DNA of 64,000 bases from NCBI RefSeq assembly GCF_010093385.1, contig NZ_PDWV01000002.1, forward strand, positions 118,123-182,122, given 5' to 3'. This stretch comes from Pseudoxanthomonas mexicana. Lineage in GTDB: Bacteria > Pseudomonadota > Gammaproteobacteria > Xanthomonadales > Xanthomonadaceae. The translations under genes were made by a program, and so were the position numbers. Positions 25,787 to 34,276 of this stretch are shown piece by piece; positions within the stretch are counted from its first letter, which is position 1, and each line of letters begins with the position of its first letter. The notes below the pieces were generated by a model that had not been told where the DNA came from, did no database searches, and was given only the letters and a program-made list of their open reading frames with translations.

Positions 25787-25833
25787 GCAAGGGCACATGA
25801 CCTTTCACGTCATGACACCGGGACGCAAGTCCC
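25783..25833 (+). ncRNA. tRNA-Glu-type anticodon arm between two GNRA hairpins
   Basis: Three adjacent hairpins: GCCC-GCAA-GGGC (25783-25794), CATGAC-CTTTCAC-GTCATG (25796-25814) and GGGAC-GCAA-GTCCC (25820-25833). The middle loop CTTTCAC is exactly the anticodon loop of bacterial tRNA-Glu(TTC). The flanking hairpins stand where D and T arms would be but are capped by GCAA tetraloops. Reads like a third, more reduced tRNA mimic. Confidence 0.5.
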
Positions 25834-26152
25834 ACCCAGGAAACGCCCCGTGTGGCGTGTCGTCTTTCCGCGATGGAATGCGGGACGACGGCGCAACGCA
25901 GCGGGGACGGTGCCGGCACCGCGCCCTCGACGTGGAAGCGCGCAGCGTTCGACGCAGTCCACGGACCGCGCCGTCGCTGCGATGCCTCCGCCGACAGCGC
26001 CGGTCGCCCGCATCGCCTCCGTCCAGGGGCGTTTCCACCTTCTTCCGCCGATCGCCCATCGCGATGGGCACCTTTCGTCGCGGGATTCGATCCACCGCGG
26101 CGATCCGTTGAATCCGGATCGAACCACCAGAGCCAACAAGGAGAACAACGCC
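25834..26152 (+). other. Untranslated stretch before the slipin gene, further hairpins
   Basis: No gene recognised; the frame is open but lacks a start site better than 26153. Contains GTCGTC..GACGAC with inner CCGC/GCGG (25859-25889), the palindrome GCCCATCGCGATGGGC (26053-26068 region), and GATCCG-TTGAATC-CGGATC (26102-26120), a 6-bp stem with 7-nt loop resembling a Phe anticodon arm. Probably part of a long structured 5-prime leader. Confidence 0.4.
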
Positions 26153-27271
26153 ATGTTCTGGACCAAGAGGGTCGTGATCGGTGACGGCGAGCGCGGCCTG
26201 GTGTATCGCAACCGTCGGTTCGAGCAGCTGCTCGCGCCCGGCGTGTACCGCTGGCTCGACCCGATGGGTCGGATCGAGGTACGCACCTTCAACATCGCCG
26301 CGCCGGAATACGCCGGCCACGACGTCGACGCGCTGATCGCGCGCCTCGGCGAGCGCCTGGGCGAGACCTTCGTCCTCGCCGACATCGGCGTGGACGAGGT
26401 GGGCCTGGTGCTGAAGAACGGCAAGCTGGAAGACGTGCTGCCGCCCGGCACGCGGCACCTGTACTGGATCGGCCTGGTAAAGGTCGAGGTGCAGGCGGTG
26501 TCGCTCGCCACGCCGGACGTGGAGGTCGCCGTTGCGCGGCGCCTGCGCCAGCTGGGCGTGTTGTCGAAGCTGGCCGTGGTGGCCGATGTGCCGGCGGAAT
26601 TCGCCGGTCTGGTGTTCATCGACGGCAAGCTCGAGCGCACGCTCGCCACGGGCAGCTACGCCTTCTGGAATTTCCAGAAGAACGTGGTGGTGGACATCGT
26701 CGACCTGCGCGTGCAGGCGATCGAGGTCTCGGGCCAGGAGCTCCTGACCCGCGACAAGGTCAGCCTGCGCGTGAACCTGGCCGCCAGCACCCGCGTCACC
26801 GACGTGGTGGCGGCGCGCACCAAGGTCGCGAAGGTCGGCGACTTCGTCTACCGCGAGCTGCAGTACGGCCTGCGCAAGGCGGTCTCCGCCAAGACGCTGG
26901 ACGAGCTGCTGGGCGACAAGGCTTCGCTGGACGCCGACATCTTCGCCTACGTGCGCGGCCAGATGGCCGGGCTCGGCGTCGAGGTGCTGGGCGTGGGCGT
27001 GAAGGACGTGATCCTGCCGGGCGAGATGAAGGAGATCCTCAACGGTGTGGTGCAGGCGGAGAAGACGGCGCAAGCCAACGTGATCCGCCGCCGCGAGGAG
27101 GCGAACGCCACGCGTTCCCTGCTCAACACCGCGAAGCTGATCGACGAGTCGCCGGTGCTGATGCGCCTGAAGGAGCTCGAGGCCCTGGAGAAGGTCACCG
27201 AGAAGATCGACAAGCTCACCGTGTTCGGCGGCCTGGATGGCGTGCTGAAGCAGCTGGTGACATTGAAGTAG
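26153..27271 (+). CDS. Slipin (SPFH/band-7) protein of an RtcB operon
   Basis: 372 residues, AGGAG 8 nt upstream of the ATG. The SPFH domain covers about 175-330 (VVVDIVDLRVQAIEVSGQEL, GVEVLGVGVKDVILPGEM), followed by a short coiled tail. There is no N-terminal membrane hairpin. Instead three copies of a beta-hairpin unit with pattern GLV-NGKLE-L-PG-Y-W lie at about 13-34, 82-105 and 149-172. SPFH proteins scaffold membranes. Slipins of this type are repeatedly found beside rtcB, and RNA-repair association is known from genome surveys; the mechanism is not established. Followed by rtcB after 143 nt. Confidence 0.88.
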   Translation: MFWTKRVVIGDGERGLVYRNRRFEQLLAPGVYRWLDPMGRIEVRTFNIAAPEYAGHDVDALIARLGERLGETFVLADIGVDEVGLVLKNGKLEDVLPPGTRHLYWIGLVKVEVQAVSLATPDVEVAVARRLRQLGVLSKLAVVADVPAEFAGLVFIDGKLERTLATGSYAFWNFQKNVVVDIVDLRVQAIEVSGQELLTRDKVSLRVNLAASTRVTDVVAARTKVAKVGDFVYRELQYGLRKAVSAKTLDELLGDKASLDADIFAYVRGQMAGLGVEVLGVGVKDVILPGEMKEILNGVVQAEKTAQANVIRRREEANATRSLLNTAKLIDESPVLMRLKELEALEKVTEKIDKLTVFGGLDGVLKQLVTLK

Positions 27272-27312
27272 TACGGCCCGCGCGGTGGACGGACTCGCCG
27301 CGACGGGCTTTC

Positions 27313-27392
27313 TGTAGGAGCGCCCCATGGGCGCGATGCTTTTCAGGGAAGAAGCGAAAGCAGGAGCATCGCGCCCATGGGGCGCTCCTACA
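27313..27392. repeat. Long palindromic REP doublet between slipin and rtcB
   Basis: 28-nt arms (27313-27340 and 27365-27392) are perfectly complementary; both outer ends read TGTAGGAGCGCCCC, followed by ATGGGCGCGATGCT. Same TGTAGGAGCG head as the RAYT-flanking REPs but a different body, so a second sequence class. It may reduce read-through into rtcB or stabilise the upstream mRNA. Confidence 0.85.
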
Positions 27393-27414
27393 AAGATTAG
27401 GACAAGGACATCAC

Positions 27415-28629
<1,215 letters not shown>

Positions 28630-28638
<9 letters not shown>

Positions 28639-28659
28639 GCTTCGGCTCGCCCCTTTTTT
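28630..28659 (+). terminator. Terminator of rtcB with TTCG tetraloop
   Basis: AAGGGGTGAGC pairs with GCTCGCCCCTT around a TTCG loop, then a T tract. The rtcB stop codon (28636-28638) lies within the ascending stem. Confidence 0.92.
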
Positions 28660-28668
28660 GCTTTTTTT

Positions 28669-28734
28669 GTGGGAGCGACGTAAGTCGCGATGGGTTAACG
28701 GCGGCGCTCCATCGCGACTTACGTCGCTCCCACA
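28669..28734. repeat. REP doublet (inverted pair) between rtcB and the ABC permease gene
   Basis: Arms 28669-28694 and 28709-28734, 26 nt, perfectly complementary; head TGTGGGAGCGACGTAAGTCG. It lies between two convergent genes, a usual REP position. Confidence 0.9.
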
Positions 28735-28747
28735 CCAGCCAGATGCT

Positions 28748-31249
28748 TCAGCCCTGCAACTCGCGCAGCGTCACCGACGGCGGCGCATCCAGCACCTTGC
28801 GCGTGGCGAACAGCCCCGCGCCCAACGCAGCCAGCATGCCCAGCCCGCCGCCGATGGCGGCCAGCTGCCAGTTGGCCTTCCACGGCAGGTCGAACACCTG
28901 GGTGGCGACCACGCCGGACAAGACCGAGGCTGCGATGGCGGCGACCAACCCTGCCAACAGCCCGATGGCGGCGAACTCCGAGGCCTGCGCAAGGCGCAGC
29001 TGGCGGCGGCTGCCGCCGAGCACGCGCATCACGCCGCCTTCCAGCAGCCGTTCGTCCTGGCTGGCGCTCACTGCGGCCATCAGCACCAGCAGACCGGCCG
29101 CCAGCGAGAACCAGAACACCACCTGCACCACCTGCGAGACCTGCTCGGCCGTGCTGCGTACCTGCTTGAGCACCGCCTCCACGTCGATCACCGACAGGTT
29201 GGGGAACCGGTTGACCAGTTCGCGGGTGAAGGCGGCGTCGCCAGACGGTACGCTGACGGCGGTGATGTAGCTGGCGGAATATCCATCGAGCGCGCCCGGC
29301 GAGGCGACGACGAAGAAGTTGGGGCGGAAGCTCTCCCAGTCCACGCTGCGCAGGCTGGTGATGCGGCCCTCGAACCGCTGGCCGGCGATGTCGAACGCAA
29401 CGCGGTCGCCGAGCTTCCAGCCCAGATCCCCGGCGAACCCCTCTTCCACCGACAGCTCCGGCGACGACGGGACGCGTCCGGCCCAGAACTCGCCAGCGGT
29501 GACCTTGTTGTCGTCGCGCAGGGTCGCGGCCATCGACAGGTTGAACTCGCGGTCCGCGCGACGTTGCGTGCGTTCGTCGGCTTCTTCGTAGTCGGCGCCA
29601 CGGCTCGGCTTGCCGTTCAGTTCGACCAGGCGGCCGCGGATCCTCGGATACAGGTCCACCGCCGACAGGCCGCGCGCCTGCATGAAGGTCTTCACCGGAT
29701 CGACCTGGTCCGGCTGCACGTTGATGATGAAGCGGTTGGGCGCATTGGCTGACAACGCGAGCTGCCAGCGATCGAGCAGGTCGGTGCGCACGAAGGTCAG
29801 CAGCAACAGCGCCATCAGACCGAGGCCGAGCGCGGATACCTGCGCGATCGACGTGCCCGCGCGGCGACTGACGTTGGCCAGCCCGTAGCGCAGGCTGCCG
29901 CGCAGCCGCGAGCGCAGGCGGCGCACCAGCAGGATCAGCAGCCACGCCAGCAGGGCCAGCACGGCGAGCGTGCCGACGATGCCGACCAGCATCGCGGTGC
30001 CGAGCGTGGGCGAACCCGCCTTCCACCACAGCAGCGCGCCCAGGCCGACGAAGCCGGTCAGCGCGACCAGCCATGCGCTGGGTTCGGTCCGGTCCAGGTC
30101 ACGACGCAGCACGCGCAGGGCGGGCACCCGGCGCAGCGCCAGCACCGGCGGCGCACCGAAAGCGAGCAGCACGATCATGCCCACGCCATAGCCCTGCAGC
30201 GCCGGCATGAAGCCCGCCGGGGGAATGTCGATCTGAAGCGACTGCTGCAGCCAGCGGCCGATACCCCATTGCAGGCCGAACGCGATGAGAACGCCGACCG
30301 TGCAGGCGGCCAATCCCAGCAGCACCAGTTCGCCGACGTGGATGCCCACCAGCGTGCGCTGCTGCGCACCCAGGCAGCGCATGACGGCGGTACCGGACAG
30401 ATGGCGCTCGCTGTGACGCCGTGCGGCCATCGCCACGGCGACGGCGGCGAGCACGACGGACACCAGCGCCGCCAGGCCGAGGAAGCGACTGGCGCGATCC
30501 AGCGCGGAGCGCACTTCCGGCCGCGCATCCTGGATGGTTTCCATGCGCTGACCGCGCGCGAGTTGCGGCTTGACCGCCGCGGTGAAGGTTTCGACCGCGG
30601 CCGCATCGCCGGCCACGACCAGGCGGTAGCGCAGGCGGCTGCCTTCCTGCACCAATCCGGTGGATGGCAGGTCGGCGAGGTTGAGGAAGACCTTTGGCGC
30701 GACATTGAAGTAGTCGAGGGCCGCATCCGGTTCCTGCGTCACCAGCGCGGTCAGCGTCAACGTGCGCGTGCCGATGCCGATGGCGTCACCCGGCTTCGCG
30801 CCCAGCGTCTCCGCGCCCGCCTGGCTGATCCACAGCGTGCCCGGCGCGGGGATGCCACGGGCATCTCGCTCGGCCGCACCCGCGCGATCGACGATGCGGA
30901 AGCTGCCGCGCAGCGGAAACCCTTCGCCCAGCGCGCGCAGGTCGCCCAGCGACAGCGACTCGCCGGCGCGGATCATGCTCTGCAGCTCCTGCGTTTCGGT
31001 CACGCGCAGGCTCGGTGCCGCGGCCAGCGCACGCAGCGCCTCGGTAGGCGGCGCATCGCCGCGCACCACCACGTCGCCGCCCAGCAGGCGGTTCGCCTCG
31101 ATCGCCAGCGCGCGCTCGGCGCGATCGGTGACGAAACCCACCGAGGTCACCGCCACTACCGCCAGCACCAGCGCAGCGAACAGGATGCGGATGTCGCCCG
31201 CGGCCAGGTCGCGCCGCAACTGGCGCCAGGCCAGCGCCAGCGTCCTCAT
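28748..31249 (-). CDS. ABC transporter permease, YbbP type (FtsX-like)
   Basis: 833 residues with about ten membrane helices arranged as two FtsX/MacB-like units: one near the N-terminus (RILFAALVLAVVAVTSVGF) with a large periplasmic region, a central block near 260-480, and a C-terminal trio (VVQVVFWFSLAAGLLVLM). Matches YbbP/LolC-related permeases, which act with a YbbA ATPase on lipids or lipoproteins. Start overlaps the ATPase stop (ATGA), showing translational coupling. Exact substrate unknown. Confidence 0.88.
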   Translation of the reverse strand: MRTLALAWRQLRRDLAAGDIRILFAALVLAVVAVTSVGFVTDRAERALAIEANRLLGGDVVVRGDAPPTEALRALAAAPSLRVTETQELQSMIRAGESLSLGDLRALGEGFPLRGSFRIVDRAGAAERDARGIPAPGTLWISQAGAETLGAKPGDAIGIGTRTLTLTALVTQEPDAALDYFNVAPKVFLNLADLPSTGLVQEGSRLRYRLVVAGDAAAVETFTAAVKPQLARGQRMETIQDARPEVRSALDRASRFLGLAALVSVVLAAVAVAMAARRHSERHLSGTAVMRCLGAQQRTLVGIHVGELVLLGLAACTVGVLIAFGLQWGIGRWLQQSLQIDIPPAGFMPALQGYGVGMIVLLAFGAPPVLALRRVPALRVLRRDLDRTEPSAWLVALTGFVGLGALLWWKAGSPTLGTAMLVGIVGTLAVLALLAWLLILLVRRLRSRLRGSLRYGLANVSRRAGTSIAQVSALGLGLMALLLLTFVRTDLLDRWQLALSANAPNRFIINVQPDQVDPVKTFMQARGLSAVDLYPRIRGRLVELNGKPSRGADYEEADERTQRRADREFNLSMAATLRDDNKVTAGEFWAGRVPSSPELSVEEGFAGDLGWKLGDRVAFDIAGQRFEGRITSLRSVDWESFRPNFFVVASPGALDGYSASYITAVSVPSGDAAFTRELVNRFPNLSVIDVEAVLKQVRSTAEQVSQVVQVVFWFSLAAGLLVLMAAVSASQDERLLEGGVMRVLGGSRRQLRLAQASEFAAIGLLAGLVAAIAASVLSGVVATQVFDLPWKANWQLAAIGGGLGMLAALGAGLFATRKVLDAPPSVTLRELQG

Positions 31250-31965
31250 GCGGCCCCACCCTGCAGGCGTCCGGCATCCAGCCGGAGCAGGCGCTGGCAG
31301 CGTGCCGCCAGGTGGTCGTCGTGCGTCACCAGCACCAGCGTGGTGCCGGCATCGGCGTTCAGCGCGAACAGCAGCTCGATGATCGCCTGCCCGGTGTGGG
31401 TGTCGAGATTGCCGGTGGGCTCGTCCGCGAACAGCAGCGACGGCCGGGTGACGAACGCACGGGCCAGTGCCACGCGCTGCTGTTCGCCACCGGACAGCTG
31501 GCGCGGGTAATGGGCCAGGCGCTCGCCCAGGCCCACCTTCTGCAGGATCTGCCGCGCCGGCCCTTCCACGTCGGCATCGCCGCGCAATTCCAGCGGCAGC
31601 ATGACGTTCTCCAGCGCCGTCAGCGAGGGCAGCAGCTGGAAGCTCTGGAAGACGAAGCCGACCTTCTCGCCGCGCACGCGTGCCCGGCCGTCCTCGTCCA
31701 TGGCGGAGATGCGCTCGCCGTCGAGCGTCACCGAACCCGTGCTGGGCACGTCCAGCCCGGCCAGCAGGGACAGCAGGGTGCTCTTGCCCGACCCCGATGC
31801 CCCGACGATCGCCACGGTATCGCCATGGCCGATGCGGAAGCCCACCTCCTCGAGTATCGTCAGTTCGCCGCCGGGCAGCGTCACGTGCTTGCCCAGCCCC
31901 TGCACGTCGAGGACGGCGCGGGCGGAGGCGTGGGCTTCAGTGTGCAGTCTGCTGGCGTCGGCCAT
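31246..31965 (-). CDS. ABC transporter ATP-binding protein, YbbA/LolD type
   Basis: About 239 residues. Walker A GASGSGKST, Q-loop VFQSFQLLPSL, signature LSGGEQQRVALARA, Walker B LLFADEPTGNLD and H-loop VTHD are all intact, so an active ATPase of the LolD/MacB group. Start uncertain: ATGs at 31965, 31983, 31995 and 32013 are in frame; 31965 has GAGAC upstream and best fits family length. Encoded divergently from the TesA-like esterase, the same arrangement as ybbA-tesA in E. coli. Confidence 0.9.
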   Translation of the reverse strand: MADASRLHTEAHASARAVLDVQGLGKHVTLPGGELTILEEVGFRIGHGDTVAIVGASGSGKSTLLSLLAGLDVPSTGSVTLDGERISAMDEDGRARVRGEKVGFVFQSFQLLPSLTALENVMLPLELRGDADVEGPARQILQKVGLGERLAHYPRQLSGGEQQRVALARAFVTRPSLLFADEPTGNLDTHTGQAIIELLFALNADAGTTLVLVTHDDHLAARCQRLLRLDAGRLQGGAA

Positions 31966-32011
31966 GATCGTCTCGTCGGTCATTTCGTGGATCATCGGGA
32001 GCACGGTTCGC

Positions 32012-32698
32012 ATGTTTCGTTATTCAGGCAGGTATGGGGCCGGGCGCGCACGCATGCAATGGGCGTCGGGCCTGGTCGTGCTTCTGTTCGTCGCATTATT
32101 CGCACGTCCCGTCGTGGCGCAGACCGCACAGGCCGCACCCGCAAAGGCCGCCCGCACCCTTCTGGTGATGGGCGATTCGCTGTCGGCCGCCTATGGCCTG
32201 TCACCCGCACAGGGCTGGGTGGCCCTGACCGCTGACCGTATCGGCAAGACCCGGCCGGGATGGCGGGTGGTCAACGCCAGCATCAGCGGCGAGACGACCG
32301 CCGGCGGCGCGGCGCGCATCGAGGCGGAACTGCAACGCCACAAGCCCGCCGTCGTGGTCATCGCGCTGGGGGCGAACGATGGGTTGCGCGGCCTGCCGCT
32401 GGCGCAGACGCGCGCCAATCTGGAAAAGATGATCAAGGCCGCGCAGGCACGCAAGGCGAAGGTGCTGCTGGTGGGCATGCGCATGCCGCCCAACTACGGA
32501 CCGGACTACACGCGCGGGTTCGAGCAGAACTACAGCGTGCTGGCGAAGCAGTACGACACCGCCCTGCTGCCGTTCCTGCTGGAACCCATCGCGCTGGATC
32601 GCAACGCCTACCAGGCCGACAACCTGCACCCGGTCGCGAGCGCGCAACCCAAGCTCCGGGACCATGTCTGGAAGACCCTGGAGCCCCTGCTGCGCTGA
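32012..32698 (+). CDS. tesA: TesA-like GDSL/SGNH esterase (thioesterase I/lysophospholipase L1)
   Basis: 228 residues if started at 32012 (GGAG 10 nt upstream), or 214 from ATG 32054. N-terminal signal sequence (VVLLFVALFARPVVAQ) sends it to the periplasm. Catalytic blocks: MGDSLSAAYG (Ser), SGETTAGG, GANDGLRG, and DNLHP (Asp/His). Hydrolyses acyl-CoA, lysophospholipids and aryl esters by family. Divergent from the YbbA gene as in enterobacteria. A terminator follows. Confidence 0.9.
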   Translation: MFRYSGRYGAGRARMQWASGLVVLLFVALFARPVVAQTAQAAPAKAARTLLVMGDSLSAAYGLSPAQGWVALTADRIGKTRPGWRVVNASISGETTAGGAARIEAELQRHKPAVVVIALGANDGLRGLPLAQTRANLEKMIKAAQARKAKVLLVGMRMPPNYGPDYTRGFEQNYSVLAKQYDTALLPFLLEPIALDRNAYQADNLHPVASAQPKLRDHVWKTLEPLLR

Positions 32699-32706
32699 GG
32701 CCGGGC

Positions 32707-32734
32707 GTCCTACCTACAGCCGTGTAGGACTTTT
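32707..32734 (+). terminator. Terminator after the TesA-like gene
   Basis: GTCCTAC (32707-32713) pairs with GTAGGAC (32724-32730), then TTTT. Confidence 0.75.
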
Positions 32735-32760
32735 CCTACGCGGATCCGGGACTTCCGCCG

Positions 32761-32780
32761 AATGTGATAACTGGCACATT
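32761..32780 (+). promoter_or_regulatory. CRP/Clp-type binding site
   Basis: AATGTGATAACTGGCACATT: TGTGA, six nt, GCACA, with matching flanks. Nine of ten core positions agree with TGTGA-N6-TCACA, the site bound by CRP and by the Xanthomonas regulator Clp. It lies 54 nt before the next start codon. Confidence 0.6.
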
Positions 32781-32833
32781 CGCGCACAGTCTGCACGCCG
32801 GTTCCCTGCCCGGCGTGTTGACCGGAGTCCGTC

Positions 32834-33046
32834 ATGCCCCGCCTGCTGTTCACCATCGCCGCCAACGACAAAGGCTGGCAACTCTACGAAGGCCAGTACG
32901 GCCGCAACTGGTTCGACAACCTGGGCGATGCGCGCGAAAGCGCCAAGCTGCTCGCCGCCACCCTGCACCAGCACCATGGCATCCCGACCGCGGTGGTCGT
33001 GGAAATGCCCAGCAACGAGTCCGTCCTGCTGGCCCGCCACGGCTGA
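32834..33046 (+). CDS. Small hypothetical protein
   Basis: 70 residues, soluble, beginning MPRLLFTIAANDKGWQLYEG; GGAG lies 6-8 nt upstream. The pattern (an opening strand with GW, then DARESAKLLAATL helix, then VVVEMP strand) vaguely recalls DUF2188-like small proteins, but I do not claim membership. The CRP/Clp-type site upstream and a terminator before it indicate an independent unit. Confidence 0.6.
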   Translation: MPRLLFTIAANDKGWQLYEGQYGRNWFDNLGDARESAKLLAATLHQHHGIPTAVVVEMPSNESVLLARHG

Positions 33047-33051
33047 TCCTC

Positions 33052-33708
33052 TTACGCCGCCATCCCCGACAGCTGTCGCAGTGCCTGTTCGAACACGTCC
33101 GCAGGCTGGCCGCCCTGTATCAGGTGGCGGTCGTTGAAGATCACTGCCGGCACCGCGCGGATGCCCTGCTGCTGGTAGAAGCGTTCGCGCTCGCGGACCT
33201 CCGCGGCGAAACGGCCCGTAGCCAGGACCTGGCGGGCCTCGGCCGCATCCAGTCCCGTCGCTTCGACGATCGCGACCAGCGTGTCGTGGTCGGACACGTT
33301 GCGTCCTTCGCCGTGATACGCCTGCAGCAGGGCCCGCTTGAGCCCGAGCTGCGGTGCGGCGCCGCGTTCGCCCGCCCAGTGCAGCAGGCGGTGCGCATCG
33401 AAGGTGTTGTAGATGCGGTCGCGCTTCTGCAGGTCGAAGCGGAACCCGAGTACCTCGCCACGCTGACGCAGCGCCTCGCCGTTCTGGGCCAGCTGTTCCG
33501 CACTCAGGCCGTATTTCTTCCCGAGATGTTCGGCGATCGACTCGCCCTGCGGGCCCATGTCGGGATTGAGCTCGAACGGTTGGAAGCGCAACTCGACCTG
33601 CAGATCGTTGCCGATTTCCGCCATGGCGCGTTCCAGCGCGGCCAGGCCGATCGCACACCATGGGCAGGCGACATCGGAGACGAAATCGATCTTCACGGGT
33701 TCACTCAC
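33052..33708 (-). CDS. DsbA-family (FrnE-like) thiol oxidoreductase
   Basis: 218 residues from a GTG at 33708 with GGAG 8 nt upstream; no signal peptide, so cytoplasmic. Thioredoxin-fold with an inserted helical domain; active site VACPWCAIG near residues 11-19, and a cis-proline loop in RAVPAVIFN. Matches the FrnE/2-hydroxychromene-carboxylate-isomerase-like DsbA group, thought to handle disulfides in stress. Convergent with the small gene at 32.8 kb; the DUF1877 gene lies 22 nt upstream on the same strand. Confidence 0.88.
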   Translation of the reverse strand: MSEPVKIDFVSDVACPWCAIGLAALERAMAEIGNDLQVELRFQPFELNPDMGPQGESIAEHLGKKYGLSAEQLAQNGEALRQRGEVLGFRFDLQKRDRIYNTFDAHRLLHWAGERGAAPQLGLKRALLQAYHGEGRNVSDHDTLVAIVEATGLDAAEARQVLATGRFAAEVRERERFYQQQGIRAVPAVIFNDRHLIQGGQPADVFEQALRQLSGMAA

Positions 33709-33730
33709 AAGCAGCACTCCAGCACTCGTA

Positions 33731-34222
33731 TCAGCAGAACCACAGGATGGCGCCATCGCCGCGCGCAGCGGCGTTACGGTAGAAGTCGACCAGGCCGCGG
33801 TAGTTATCCACGATGTAGTCCAACGCATCGTCACCATCGCGGACACACATCTCGTGCAGATAGATGTTGGCCTGCGCCAGGCTCGTCGGATCGAAGCGGC
33901 GCCTGAAAGCCTCCTCGTCAATGAGGGCGGAAGAGACCTTCGATACCTGTTCGGGAGACAGAACGCGTGCAGGTCCGTTGCCAGTATCCTCTCCCACCTC
34001 TTCGTCGCCCACCACAGCCCATCCGAGCGGCGGCTCGGCGTCCTCGGCCTGGCCGGTCAGCATGAAATGGATGCAGTGCCACGATTTATCCAGATCGACG
34101 CAGTTCGGCGGCTCGCTTTCGCCATCGTCCGGGTAGAGGTAGCCCTCCACGAGGTCGGGATCCTCCTTGAGGCGATCGATCGTCGCCCGATCGATGCCTG
34201 CCAAGCACGCCACTATGCCCAT
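33731..34222 (-). CDS. DUF1877 (YfbM-like) protein
   Basis: 163-residue acidic soluble protein. MGIVACLAG at the start, LDKSWHCIHFMLTG and DYIVDNYRGLVDFY are typical DUF1877/YfbM features. Function unknown. GGAT precedes the ATG. Located in the same direction as the DsbA-family gene downstream. Confidence 0.82.
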   Translation of the reverse strand: MGIVACLAGIDRATIDRLKEDPDLVEGYLYPDDGESEPPNCVDLDKSWHCIHFMLTGQAEDAEPPLGWAVVGDEEVGEDTGNGPARVLSPEQVSKVSSALIDEEAFRRRFDPTSLAQANIYLHEMCVRDGDDALDYIVDNYRGLVDFYRNAAARGDGAILWFC

Positions 34223-34276
34223 GAGCGATATCCTTGTGTCCGAATGATGGAATAGCGACGCAAGACTGACACGGCG

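Noticed and set aside
26041..26152. Upstream extension of the slipin protein
   Set aside because: The frame is open, but AGGAG directly precedes ATG 26153 and the upstream codons show no slipin-like residues.
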